From: Bdellovibrionales bacterium
Lineage (GTDB): Bacteria; Bdellovibrionota; Bdellovibrionia; Bdellovibrionales; UBA1609
Direction: 5' to 3'
Length of the DNA stretch: 64,000 nucleotides
NCBI GenBank assembly: GCA_016716765.1
Contig: JADJVA010000006.1
Location: 1-64,000 of the forward strand
Shown: positions 54,701-63,784 of the stretch, in pieces
How positions within the stretch are numbered: position 1 is the stretch's first letter
How the letters are laid out: the number at the start of each line of letters is the position of its first letter
The notes under the pieces: model-generated
Seen by the model: the letters and a program-made list of their open reading frames with translations, nothing else
Told to the model about the DNA's origin: nothing
Databases searched by the model: none
Translations under genes and position numbers: made by a program

Positions 54701-55141
54701 GTGAGATTTCAAATCATTCGTTTGACGGTTGTGATTGGTATGTTGATTTTTGTGAAGATAGCTTCGGCCGAAGCTGCTTATTATTTGGCCGTTAATTCAA
54801 GCAATAAAATTAGCGAGATCTCCCAAGAGAAGCTTGAGAGTATTTTTTCTGGAAGGATGATTTTTTGGGAATCGGGAGGTCGAATTCGACCTTCCTTAAT
54901 TGATGAAGAGAGTTCATCTGGTAAAGCCTTCTTAGCTCAAGTTGTGAAGATGGATTCGAAACAGTACGTTGATTTTTGGAGACGCAAACTGTTTAGCGGG
55001 AGAGGCCTGCCTCCGAGAAGTTTTAAGTCCGAGAAAGACCTTATTCATTATGTCAGTGAAAATGAGGGTGCCATTGCTGTCCTCTCCTCTCGTCCTGGGG
55101 CCGTCGAGCCAGGTTTTCGAATTATTGAGGTTACCCAATAG
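54701..55141 (+). CDS. PstS-like phosphate ABC-type substrate-binding protein
   Basis: 146 residues from GTG 54701 (with GGGGTGGG upstream), giving a short signal peptide (TVVIGMLIFVKIASAEA). AVNSSNKISEISQEKLESIF then SGRMIFWESGGRIRPSLIDE and FWRRKLFSGRGLPPRSFKSE, VSENEGAIAVLSS are the PstS-like half-domain features used in periplasmic binding or signalling proteins. A longer TTG frame (54623) is possible. No transporter genes adjoin it. Confidence 0.75.
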   Translation: MRFQIIRLTVVIGMLIFVKIASAEAAYYLAVNSSNKISEISQEKLESIFSGRMIFWESGGRIRPSLIDEESSSGKAFLAQVVKMDSKQYVDFWRRKLFSGRGLPPRSFKSEKDLIHYVSENEGAIAVLSSRPGAVEPGFRIIEVTQ

Positions 55142-55148
55142 AACAATG

Positions 55149-55909
55149 TGAACTGGCCTGCTTGATTGTTGATCCAAACTCCAAAGGTACCTGACTGAAC
55201 CAAATCTCAGGGGTCCAGGATCTTCAAACATGCGTCCGGCAGCAGCGCTCCCTTTGTGAGCACTGCACCAAGCCGAACTCGATCCTGAACCCCTGAGATT
55301 TAGTTCCGCCGGCTCCCTGTGGCTCTTGGATACAACAGCTTCACCCAAGGGCTGCAGGCCAGCCGCTGTATTAAAATCTAGATCTTTATTTTGGAGGCCT
55401 TCATCGTGAGATGATCTGGTGATTATGAAAATCTACATATAGGTCAATATGATCCTTAAGCCTTTTGGGATCTTTGGTTGTACATCAGGTTTTACGAATG
55501 AGGCGATTGATGTTAGCTCTGAACATGGCGTAGGTGTGATTAAGATAAAATAAAGGATCAAATCCAAATTCTTCTGATTTTTGATCCTCGACCAATGGGC
55601 AAGAAAAAGAAACTTTCGGGTGTCCGTCCGACTTTCTGAAAAAAGATCCGAAGTTCGGATCCTTTTGAGGTCGTTCGAAAGTTTCTTTACTTTATAACAG
55701 CGGCCGGCCTGCAGCCCTTGGGTGAAGCTGTTGTATCCAAGAGCCACAGGGAGCCGGCTGAACTAAATCTCAGGGGTTCAGGATCGAGTTCGGCTTGGTG
55801 CAGTGCTCACAAGGGCGGCTGCGGCGCTGTTTGAAGATCCTGGACCCCTGAGATTTGGTTCAGTCAGGTACCCTTGGAGTTTGGATCAACAATCAAGCAG
55901 GCCAGTTCA
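55149..55909. repeat. 760-bp imperfect palindrome with nested hairpins
   Basis: The left arm (55149-55371) and right arm (55695-55909) are inverted repeats of about 215 bases with few mismatches. Each arm is itself hairpin-like: AACCAAATCTCAGGGGTCCA (55198 onward) is mirrored 75 bases later by CCCCTGAGATTTAGTT. The central 320 bases contain a transposase relic. A partial third copy lies at 58127-58210. Arms begin just after the PstS-like gene stop and run into the 5' region of the 55963 gene, so transcripts entering it would fold strongly. Confidence 0.88.
55433..55690 (-). pseudogene. Transposase C-terminal relic inside the palindrome
   Basis: Minus-strand frame reads DGHPKVSFSCPLVEDQKSEE, FGFDPLFYLNHTYAMFRANI, NRLIRKT, TGA, CTTKDPKRLKDHIDLYVDF. 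The NHTYAMFRANINRLIRKT-x-CTTK pattern resembles the C-terminal region of a transposase; the TGA sits where Trp (TGG) would be expected. A longer overlapping minus frame in another register (to 55747) lacks such text. Confidence 0.4.
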
Positions 55910-55962
55910 TGGGATTTGCGAACAGCCCTAAATTCAGGTTTGGTATTTTCCGAATACAATTT

Positions 55963-56736
55963 ATGGGTTTCGATTTTTTTTCATTGATGACAGGCTTGAT
56001 TGTCCTATTTTTTCCGCTTCACGCGCAGGCGGGGGCGGGTGGGGCCGGAGCCGGTGTAGCTGCGGGAAGTGAGCTTTCTCAGATCTGTCATGAAAATGGA
56101 GGGGTTTGGAAAAGTACAAGCCATGGGCAAAGGGGTTGCATCTGTCCAAATGGCCAGTATTTGACGAATGTGTATTTCGATGTTTGTGGTTCCGTCTCTA
56201 GAACTTCGCGAAAGAAGGTCCTGACAGCCCCTTCTGGCGGACCAAAGTCGGAGTGGGCAGAGAAGGGAGCTGCATGGGGCTTAAGCAGCAGGAAAAGGTC
56301 TTTGAGTAGTCCCAAGGAAGTTGTCATGGAATTCGTTACAGACGTTAATCGGGGAGATATTGATTCAGCGATGGGTCTGGTTAACGACTATGAAGTCCAC
56401 CCCAGCCGGGAGGTCGCGGGAATAGATGAGCTTTTAAGGAGGTTTCGCAAACTTGACTATCGTGAGTGGGATTTTTTGATTCATAGATTCTACAGTGCGA
56501 TCGCAGAACCCAACGAAAAATTCTCAGGCTGCCTTTACTTGGAGGAGTCAATCACAACGATTGTGAATGGCCTCGACACCAGTCGAGGTCTTGGAAAAAT
56601 GCATATCTATTGTGTTGATTACTCCGCAAAAAAGCGAGGGCGTCATCCTATCTCGGAGGCAAAAAAGCTGTGTTTGTCCTACCGTCCAAAAAAACCCGAT
56701 TTTGTTTGTAAAATTGGATTTTTCAAAATGACTTAG
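55963..56736 (+). CDS. Secreted hypothetical protein
   Basis: 257 residues from the ATG at 55963, with signal peptide (FSLMTGLIVLFFPLHAQAGA) followed by a Gly/Ala-rich linker. A Cys-rich module (CHENGGVWKSTSHGQRGCIC) comes next, and after about residue 110 a domain (SSPKEVVMEFVTDVNRGDID) like a DUF4440/NTF2-style fold may follow. The frame could extend to 55855 but that part lies in the palindrome arm. Not otherwise recognised. Confidence 0.6.
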   Translation: MGFDFFSLMTGLIVLFFPLHAQAGAGGAGAGVAAGSELSQICHENGGVWKSTSHGQRGCICPNGQYLTNVYFDVCGSVSRTSRKKVLTAPSGGPKSEWAEKGAAWGLSSRKRSLSSPKEVVMEFVTDVNRGDIDSAMGLVNDYEVHPSREVAGIDELLRRFRKLDYREWDFLIHRFYSAIAEPNEKFSGCLYLEESITTIVNGLDTSRGLGKMHIYCVDYSAKKRGRHPISEAKKLCLSYRPKKPDFVCKIGFFKMT

Positions 56737-56863
56737 GTTTGAATCTTGTATCTTAAACATCTGAAGAGGGATGTCGCCCTTTAGAAGGCCATTAGAAACT
56801 CCGACAAAGAGTTGTGCAAATGTATGTGTGTGTGTCACCAAAGACGGGTTGGAGTGTTACTAA

Positions 56864-58123
56864 TTGAAGCAGTCTGACGGAAAAGCTACGAAGCTAACGA
56901 GCATTGACCAAGAGGGAGCATCAGTTCCTCATATGGTGGACTATCTCTTTGATTTAGCGATTCGCGCAGGAGCGAGTGATATCCATATGGGGTACAACAA
57001 TGTGCCTGGAGATAAGCAGAGGTACCTGCTTCGATTAAGAGTCGCCGGCCAGTTGAGAATGGTGAAAAGTCAATTTATCAATATTCACTACAATGAAGTG
57101 GTTGCTCGGATCAAGATTCTGGCTGGCCTCAATATTACCAATATTGGCTTGCCTCAGGATGGGCAGATCGTTCTGGAGAGACCAAATCAAGAAAATGTCA
57201 CTTTGCGATTGGGTATCATTCCTGGTCCTGAGGCGGAGGAAATCTGTATTCGAATTCAACGCAATGAGAAGTTTATCACAATGGACCAATTGCTGATGAC
57301 CGAAACGATGTACACATCGGTCCAAGATATGATTCGTCGGCAGAACGGAATGATCGTGTTAAATGGTCCAGCTGGATCGGGAAAAACGACAACAATTCTC
57401 TCATTTCTTCACGAGTTAGCTGGTCCGGAAAGAAAAATTATCACCGCGGAAGACCCTATTGAAAGACGCCTGCCTTATGTCAACCATATTCAAGTGACCG
57501 AGCGAGCGGGGTTTGCTGAACTGAGTCGCAGCTATATGAGACAGGACGCCGATGTCATTTTTCTAGATGAGATTCGTGATGCTGAGTCAGCCATCACAGC
57601 TGTTCAATTGGCCCAAACGGGTCATTTGATACTCACTTCTCTTCACACGCGAGATTCCATTGGTGTTATTTCACGGATGCAAGCATTTGATGTCAGTTCG
57701 AATTTTGTCGCAGATACGCTGGTCGGATCCTTAGCTCAGCGCCTCGTTCTTGGCTTGTGCCACTACTGCAAAGAAGAGTATGAACCGGAATCGCGAATTC
57801 TCGATAACATTTCTGAAATTCTAAAGCCGCCGGAAGACGTGCGGTTTTATAAAGAGGGACCGGGCTGTGAAAAGTGTATTGTTGTTATCAATGGCGAAGT
57901 GACGATGAAGGGCACGACGGGACTAGTACCTATTTTCGAGCTACTTCTTGTAAATAATGAGATTCAGGAGGCCATCAACCGAAATAGACCGCGAATGGAA
58001 ATTCGCGAAATCGCGGGGAAGTATGGAATGGCCTCTTTGGGTGAAGAGGCACTTCTTCGCGTTTATCAGGGGTATATTGATCTTTCCTCCGTTTACGGTA
58101 CCGTGTTTTCTCCGCGCGATTGA
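56864..58123 (+). CDS. PilB/GspE-type secretion ATPase, orphan
   Basis: 419 residues from TTG 56864. RAGASDIHMGYNN begins the N2-like domain, Walker A LNGPAGSGKTTTILSFL, Asp box ITAEDPIERRLPYVNHIQV, Walker B DVIFLDEIRDAES, His box TGHLILTSLHTRDSI, and zinc sites LCHYCKEEY and GPGCEKC. The N1 domain and transport-specific N-terminal region of GspE/PilB are absent (normal about 550), so it is an atypical short member, possibly PilT-like in size yet with tetracysteine as in GspE. No pilus or secretion neighbours. Confidence 0.9.
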   Translation: MKQSDGKATKLTSIDQEGASVPHMVDYLFDLAIRAGASDIHMGYNNVPGDKQRYLLRLRVAGQLRMVKSQFINIHYNEVVARIKILAGLNITNIGLPQDGQIVLERPNQENVTLRLGIIPGPEAEEICIRIQRNEKFITMDQLLMTETMYTSVQDMIRRQNGMIVLNGPAGSGKTTTILSFLHELAGPERKIITAEDPIERRLPYVNHIQVTERAGFAELSRSYMRQDADVIFLDEIRDAESAITAVQLAQTGHLILTSLHTRDSIGVISRMQAFDVSSNFVADTLVGSLAQRLVLGLCHYCKEEYEPESRILDNISEILKPPEDVRFYKEGPGCEKCIVVINGEVTMKGTTGLVPIFELLLVNNEIQEAINRNRPRMEIREIAGKYGMASLGEEALLRVYQGYIDLSSVYGTVFSPRD

Positions 58124-58126
58124 TAA

Positions 58127-58210
58127 GGGTGCCTGGCTGAACCCCTGAGACTTGCTTCAGCCAGCTCCCTTGGAGTTTGGAACAACAATCAAGTGGGCCA
58201 GTTCATAAAC
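58127..58210. repeat. Partial third copy of the palindromic repeat
   Basis: CTTGGAGTTTGGAACAACAA then GGGCCAGTTCA closely matches the outer end of the palindrome arms (55877-55909). It starts just after the stop of the ATPase gene, and its first part CTGGCTGAA ... TTCAGCCAG is a nine-base hairpin that may act as a terminator. Confidence 0.75.
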
Positions 58211-58293
58211 CCAGAGCTAGACCTAGGTGTAGGTCGTCGGCCTGACTGAAAGCAAATCCGTCCCAAGAACAATTAAGGGGGTATTATCAATGG

Positions 58294-59580
58294 ATGTCAC
58301 CGCAGGTCCGTTGGAGATGTTTTGTGAGTGGTCGAATTGTCTTGGGTCTTTTTCTACTTCACTTACTTGCGGCCTCCTTTGCTCATGCGGAGAGATGGGT
58401 TTTGGTGAATCCTTCTGTTCAAAGGATTCAAGATCAGAAGGTAATTGTTCATCACCAGCTTAGAATTGGTTCCACTCTATTTGTGATAATTGAACGGGAT
58501 CATGTCGGCCCTTTGGTTTTTTATCCCTCCTCGTTGGTTCGACAATTTGGAGCTGAGAGCGCTCAACCGGATTTTCCAATTGGGTTGGGCGGGCGTTCGA
58601 AATTTACTTCAAAAGTTATTTTTTCTGGGATGCCATCGGATGTGGCAGGAAAGGCTTGGCATTTGCAAAGGTTATCTTACGCTAGATTGCCCGCTGAGAA
58701 AGCGGGCAAAGGCATCACGGTCGCTGTGATTGATACGGGAGTTGATTACAGGCATCGCCAGCTATCGACGCAAATCTGGGTCAACGAAGCTGAGATACCT
58801 TTAAATCGCATCGATGACGATCACAATGGCTTTGTCGACGACGTTTATGGTTATGATTTTGTTAATGGTGATCCTGATCCAATGGATTCTCATTCACACG
58901 GGACCCATGTTGCGGGTCTTATCGCAGCTCTTCCTTTTGGGGTCGGGGCAGGAATTGCTCCTGAAGCAAAAATCATGGCAGTGCGAGTGCTCGATAATAA
59001 TTTGTCTTCAACTTTTTTATCTGATGCTGCTCAAGGGATAATTTACGCTATCGAAAATGGAGCTCAGGTTTTGTCGAGTTCGTGGCGGGTCTATAAGAGC
59101 TGGGACGGATATGAGCCTTCAGAGGAAAATTTACTTATCTTGCGCAAAGCCATCGAGTATGCAGAAACGCGCGGGGTGATCTATGTGACTGCAGCGGGAA
59201 ATGAGGCTCTGAATCTGGAAGACGGGGAGAATAAAATATACCCGGCTGGCTTTTCGGGTCTGAAGAACATGGTTGTCGTGACTTCCTCTGACCGGAATGA
59301 CCATCTCTCTCTCTTTTCCAACTATGGAACCAAGACTGTTGACGTGGTTGCGCCTGGAAGCAATGTGTTGTCAACTGTTCCGAGCGACCGGTGGCGGCAG
59401 ATGAGTGGAACATCCATGGCAGCTCCTCTCGTTGCGGGCATTCTGGCACGAGGTTTGAGTGGTGGATGTGACCCCTTTCGACTGATCGATCGACTTTATT
59501 CGACCGCCCAATTGCGGGATTCCTTCTCAGATAGGGTCAGGTCAGGATTTATCAACCCACTCGATTTATTGAATGACTAA
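58294..59580 (+). CDS. Subtilisin-like serine protease (S8), secreted
   Basis: 428 residues with signal peptide (IVLGLFLLHLLAASFAHA). The catalytic triad is intact: Asp in VAVIDTGVDYRH, His in SHSHGTHVAGLIA, Ser in MSGTSMAAPLVAG, with the oxyanion-region VTAAGNE. An insertion RIDDDHNGFVDDVYGYDFVN is a calcium-binding-like loop seen in subtilases with DxDxDG repeats. AAGGGGG lies upstream. The prodomain is short (about 100 residues). Predicted extracellular protease. Confidence 0.95.
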   Translation: MSPQVRWRCFVSGRIVLGLFLLHLLAASFAHAERWVLVNPSVQRIQDQKVIVHHQLRIGSTLFVIIERDHVGPLVFYPSSLVRQFGAESAQPDFPIGLGGRSKFTSKVIFSGMPSDVAGKAWHLQRLSYARLPAEKAGKGITVAVIDTGVDYRHRQLSTQIWVNEAEIPLNRIDDDHNGFVDDVYGYDFVNGDPDPMDSHSHGTHVAGLIAALPFGVGAGIAPEAKIMAVRVLDNNLSSTFLSDAAQGIIYAIENGAQVLSSSWRVYKSWDGYEPSEENLLILRKAIEYAETRGVIYVTAAGNEALNLEDGENKIYPAGFSGLKNMVVVTSSDRNDHLSLFSNYGTKTVDVVAPGSNVLSTVPSDRWRQMSGTSMAAPLVAGILARGLSGGCDPFRLIDRLYSTAQLRDSFSDRVRSGFINPLDLLND

Positions 59581-59608
59581 GAGACAAGACCCTGAGGCCG
59601 AAATTCAG

Positions 59609-60364
59609 CTACTTCCTAAAAATCTTATGACCCATAAAAACATCCATAAAATCTTCGGAACTCTTAATTGTCAGTCCAGAAAAATCGACATTAGCCACTT
59701 TTAGATCGCGCAATTTAACTCCAGAGATTCGGGTGCCAAGAAAACGACAATTGCGAAATCGCGAGTTTGAAAAATCGACGTCCTCCCAAACAGAATCGGC
59801 CATGTTTACAGAATAAAACTGTGCAGACCCGATTCTCACCCTGTTCCATTCAACGTCTCTCAATGAAAAATCACTCATGCGAGTGTTTTCGATAATAGAA
59901 GCATCGCGAACATAGAATCTTTCAATACGGCTTCCCTCTACTCGGGAGGTGAGAATAAAACTGCCATCAAGGAGACAAATCTGATTGAGATGACTTCCGT
60001 TAAAGGTGACTTCTTGGAGAGAGCTCTGTCCTTTGAGCTCAAGGTCGTTGAGAGTGCTACTGTTAAGTGAATTTTCAATCATGCGCGAATGACGGAGAGA
60101 CACGCCCAAAATTTGGGAGGCCTTCAGGCGGTTTCCAACAAAGCGGCTATGCTGAAGGTCCAGTCCCATCAAACAAGACACGCGCGCGTCGTTATTTTCG
60201 AATTGACTGTCATGAATGAGAGGAGGCTCAAACTGTGACATGGTAATGGCGTTGCCATTTTCATCTTTAAAACCAAACCGCAATTTTTGAATTTCAATTT
60301 CCTTGAGAATGCTTGCAATCACGCGATCTTTAAAATCTCTGACCTGGTGAGAAAACTGAATCAT
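59609..60364 (-). CDS. Pentapeptide-repeat-like protein
   Basis: 251 residues. From about residue 45 it shows repeated A/S(N/D)hxx quintets, e.g. DLQHSRFVGNRLKASQILGV, SLRHSRMIENSLNSSTLNDL, SVWEDVDFSNSRFRNCRFLG, which build a right-handed quadrilateral beta-helix. The quintets are degenerate. No signal peptide. It converges with the subtilase gene, 28 bases apart. Function of such proteins is varied (e.g. DNA mimicry, scaffolding). Confidence 0.75.
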   Translation of the reverse strand: MIQFSHQVRDFKDRVIASILKEIEIQKLRFGFKDENGNAITMSQFEPPLIHDSQFENNDARVSCLMGLDLQHSRFVGNRLKASQILGVSLRHSRMIENSLNSSTLNDLELKGQSSLQEVTFNGSHLNQICLLDGSFILTSRVEGSRIERFYVRDASIIENTRMSDFSLRDVEWNRVRIGSAQFYSVNMADSVWEDVDFSNSRFRNCRFLGTRISGVKLRDLKVANVDFSGLTIKSSEDFMDVFMGHKIFRK

Positions 60365-60451
60365 GCTGAGATTTCCTTTGTTGCTCCTTTCTCTCTCGGA
60401 CTTTAAACAGAGGCAAGAAAAACCATTCCAAATGTAAAAAGTGTGAGCCTG

Positions 60452-62980
60452 CTACTGACTGATGAGCTCAATGGTACAAAAAGATCTTTGTCCACTGCCG
60501 GTATCGCTGTCTATTACGCGAGAAGTCGGGCCATCATGCGATACCTCAAACCAAGCAAACTGTCCGGCCGTCATTCTCACTGTGGTGCTCCCATCTAAAA
60601 CCGGGAAGTAGGCGACTGTGCCAGCGCCACCCCAGCGAGAGGCAATCATCGTGCGTTTAACTCCATTGTTCCACAGGAATTCAAGATAAGCTCCCTCTGA
60701 ATTTAGCAAGCTGGAAAGAAATTCGATCTTTGCCGAAATGCGATAGTAGCCTGTGACAGGTGCGGTAAAGTGCCAGGTGGCTCCTGTAGTAACAAAGCTT
60801 CCCGTGTCATAATCCGAAGTATTAAAATTAACACGAGGAGCTGATGCTGTGGGAATGGTTTGGTCGTTTGTTAGCATGTAGCGGGCTCCGGTAAATGCTG
60901 TTTTCGTATCAACGTAATTTTTAGTGGCGGCGTCTTGGGCTGCCGTTGGATTGGCCACGTTGATGACTTTATTGGATCCGGCGTCGATATCACTTGTAAG
61001 AACACGTAATTTTTTGACCTCAACAGTGCCGTCCGAATCAAAGATTCTCATCTGAATGCCGTTTTGAGTTTGGACGTAGTAGTTGTTTGAATCATTGATG
61101 TAGATTCGATTGCTGGTCCCGCTGCCGGCACTGCGAAAATTGAGGCCGGAGGTGGTATTTGTGGAATGCATGATGAAAGCATCAATGTTGCTTGAATAGA
61201 TTTTAAGTGGAGAGGAGGCGTCGGGAGCTCCTCCGACACCAAGTTTGCCACTGACGGTCAAATTATCGGTAAAACGGCCTGAGCCGACGACATCCAGGGG
61301 CAAGCCAGGAGAAGAGGTGCCAATTCCGACGCTTCCTGACATTCGCGAAACATTTCCTGACGAGAATTCCCACAAATCATTGCTAGGAATCCACTGTGTG
61401 CCATTGTATTTCAAAACTTGATTTGTCGTCGGAGCAGTGGAGGACACCGTCTGACCCTGCAGCTTTGCAACCACAGGACTTGGATAGGTTCCTGACAAGT
61501 CACCTGTAGCAGATCCGGAAGGGGAAGTGGTGTCGTAGTCAGCCACGCAGGACCAGGAATAGACGGGTCCTAAACTCATCTGAAGCTTTTGGGCGGCACC
61601 ACAATTGGGAATCGATGAGTTTTGCAACCATTGAGAGCTGGAGCTCCCAAAATCTGCTTGAACAGAAGTTCCGTTAAAATGAAGCCCGGTGCCTAGGTTG
61701 AGTCCCACGGTGGTCGTGTTTGCTAAGACTGAACTTGAGAGGGGAAGATTGAACACAAAACTTTTCGTACTTAAGGTCTCGGCAGCACTGCCGCTCCACA
61801 CTCTGACTGCACTCAGATCCGAGTTATACCAGGTCGCTCCTTGGTTGGAGGTGTTGAGAGACCCGATAAGTGTTGTTTCTTGGGTGCTATTCATAGTTCC
61901 AAGCTGGAGCTTCCCTTGTGGACTGATCTTAATGGAAGGAGTGTTAATGATCGAGGCTGCTCCGAGATCGAGCTGGCCCGAGGCGTTCATCTTCAAGACC
62001 TGGTTTGGACCCGTTCCCAGGTCGACGTTGATGGTGCCTGAAGTCGTGATTGTGTTGGCGACTAAACCTACTCCGGCCGTGATTGATGTGACCGTGCCTC
62101 CTGCGGGGATCGAATAGGCTTCCCACCTACTGTTGCTCGTGCTCCAGCGAATGGACTGCCCGTCTGTCGGCGCTGGAGCAGAAAAGTTCTGACCTCCCAA
62201 TTTGCTATCGCTGTAACTTTTATTTACGGCTTCATCAGCAGAAATTGGTGTTGCTAACTGTGAGAGACGCTGATTGTTCATGGTCATCGTACCGGTGGGA
62301 TTCCAATTAGAACCGTCGCTCTTGGCGTAGAGTGCCGAGGTTCCGTCAGCGAGGTCGTTAAGGGCCGTTGCACGGCTTGAAAGACCTTCAAGTTTGGCCT
62401 GGGACACTGAGCCCAGCACCTGAATGAGTTCGCTGGGAGAGATTCCCTGAATTGTTTGAGCAACAAAGGCCGAGGGGACAGAAGAAAGGACGTAGTCAGG
62501 TGAGAGTTGCTGTTCGCCACTGACACCGTCATTGACATAAACGCGAAGCTGCCTGGCAGCTCCCGAGGCGGGAGTGTATCCTGAAACGCAAGGTGATGCG
62601 GCAGGAATGCTCGTTGAAACCATGTTACTAAAAATCGTGCTCATTGCGTTGCCAGGGTCAGAACCACTGCGCTTTGGATCGCCGAGAGACGATCCAATTT
62701 TCAGTGAAAATCGCCCGACGTTTTCTGGATCCGAATTCGATAAATCTATGTTTACTTGAGTTTCTTCATAAAGCATGCAGGAAGATGATGGATCCCATAT
62801 TTGAAATCGAAAAGATGTAGAATTGCTATTGTTGGGGAATCCGGCGGGAGTAAAAAGCCGACCATCTAAAGTGAATGTCAATTCAACATCACCTGCCTGT
62901 GCCTTCGGTTCGATATAAGACGAAACCAATATCAGGACTAACGAAGACAGAATGATAGAAAATCGACTGTCTGTTTTCAC
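60452..62980 (-). CDS. Tail-fibre/adhesin-like secreted protein with C1q-like end
   Basis: 842 residues from GTG 62980; a signal peptide (FSIILSSLVLILVSSYIEPK) supports this start. The body has tail-fibre-style text, e.g. ISADEAVNKSYSDSKLGGQN and VANPTAAQDAATKNYVDTKT (the D-A-x-x-K-x-Y-V-D repeat), GDLSGTYPSPVVAKLQGQ and VGIGTSSPGLPLDV. The C-terminal 140 residues (DTGSFVTTGATWHFTAPVTG, YYRISAKIEFLSS) look like a C1q/TNF-like jelly roll. Such chimeras in predatory bacteria are thought to be prey-attachment surface proteins; this is inference. Cys-poor. Confidence 0.75.
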   Translation of the reverse strand: MKTDSRFSIILSSLVLILVSSYIEPKAQAGDVELTFTLDGRLFTPAGFPNNSNSTSFRFQIWDPSSSCMLYEETQVNIDLSNSDPENVGRFSLKIGSSLGDPKRSGSDPGNAMSTIFSNMVSTSIPAASPCVSGYTPASGAARQLRVYVNDGVSGEQQLSPDYVLSSVPSAFVAQTIQGISPSELIQVLGSVSQAKLEGLSSRATALNDLADGTSALYAKSDGSNWNPTGTMTMNNQRLSQLATPISADEAVNKSYSDSKLGGQNFSAPAPTDGQSIRWSTSNSRWEAYSIPAGGTVTSITAGVGLVANTITTSGTINVDLGTGPNQVLKMNASGQLDLGAASIINTPSIKISPQGKLQLGTMNSTQETTLIGSLNTSNQGATWYNSDLSAVRVWSGSAAETLSTKSFVFNLPLSSSVLANTTTVGLNLGTGLHFNGTSVQADFGSSSSQWLQNSSIPNCGAAQKLQMSLGPVYSWSCVADYDTTSPSGSATGDLSGTYPSPVVAKLQGQTVSSTAPTTNQVLKYNGTQWIPSNDLWEFSSGNVSRMSGSVGIGTSSPGLPLDVVGSGRFTDNLTVSGKLGVGGAPDASSPLKIYSSNIDAFIMHSTNTTSGLNFRSAGSGTSNRIYINDSNNYYVQTQNGIQMRIFDSDGTVEVKKLRVLTSDIDAGSNKVINVANPTAAQDAATKNYVDTKTAFTGARYMLTNDQTIPTASAPRVNFNTSDYDTGSFVTTGATWHFTAPVTGYYRISAKIEFLSSLLNSEGAYLEFLWNNGVKRTMIASRWGGAGTVAYFPVLDGSTTVRMTAGQFAWFEVSHDGPTSRVIDSDTGSGQRSFCTIELISQ

Positions 62981-63187
62981 CGAACCATTCCCCCCCAGAA
63001 ACGTACAATTGATGGGATCAACCACAGCCTCGCCAGCGATCACGCCCGCGAGTGCCTACACAGCTTATCGGCTAGACTTTGGTAGAGTTTAAGCGGCCAC
63101 TCCAGATTTCATAAGTGTGTGTCAAAATCTTCGAGCTATGGGTCTTAATGAGATTTTGCAAAAACCGCCCCAGATTAAACTGGTGTG

Positions 63188-63784
63188 TCACCGCACAGTG
63201 GCGCCTTCGACTCGATAGTTGGGGCTGGTTGATGACTGGGTGTTTCCAAAGTTGATACCAGCATCAAGCTTGTAATTACTCGAAGAAGCGGAGCCTGAAC
63301 CGGAGGAAATGTTTCCCAAAGGTGGTTTGCCTGAATCTGCGGGTCTGTAGAAGACATTGACAGTGCTGGAGCCACTGGGGCCAATCTTTGTGGAAGAGCG
63401 AAGGCTGATCTGAAAAGTTATTGGCTGGGTCAATTGGCCCCAAAATCCGAGCTGAGATAGGCCTTTGAGGGAGAGAGAAAAGGAGCGGCTTGATTTTTCA
63501 CAATTTATTGAAGGAGGTACCAGCGAAAACTCAGAAGCTCCCGCCCATTGGCTCAGATCTTTAAATTGCACCTCGATGTCCTTCACTCGTTGGTCACACT
63601 CGCCTGCCAAGGAAATGGTCTGAGTGGGCGAAGTCAAGGTGATCGTTGTTGTCGACTTTCCTGAAAAAGTGGGAATGGGTATTTTATTTGATCCCAATTC
63701 TGAAAATTCAGGAACCCCACCCTCGCATCCGAGGAGAGGCAGAACGAAAAATCCAAAATAGAGACAAGGTCTTATAAGTTTCAC
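63188..63784 (-). CDS. Hypothetical lipoprotein
   Basis: 198 residues with lipoprotein signal MKLIRPCLYFGFFVLPLLGC (lipobox LLGC). The mature part has a Thr/Ser-rich linker (GKSTTTITLTSPTQTISLAG), two Cys, and a C-terminal Gly/Ser segment (ISSGSGSASSSNYKLDAGIN then FGNTQSSTSPNYRVEGATVR) resembling repeated SSSNYK.. motifs in surface proteins. Upstream of the adhesin-like gene on the same strand, so possibly its anchor or partner. Confidence 0.65.
   Translation of the reverse strand: MKLIRPCLYFGFFVLPLLGCEGGVPEFSELGSNKIPIPTFSGKSTTTITLTSPTQTISLAGECDQRVKDIEVQFKDLSQWAGASEFSLVPPSINCEKSSRSFSLSLKGLSQLGFWGQLTQPITFQISLRSSTKIGPSGSSTVNVFYRPADSGKPPLGNISSGSGSASSSNYKLDAGINFGNTQSSTSPNYRVEGATVR

Noticed and set aside
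55433..55747. 104-codon minus frame across the palindrome
   Set aside because: Its start lies in a repeat arm and the alternative register gives far more protein-like, transposase-like text.
56820..56840. TGTATGTGTGTGTGTC as a microsatellite / contingency locus
   Set aside because: Only a few TG units and not obviously within a promoter or reading frame.
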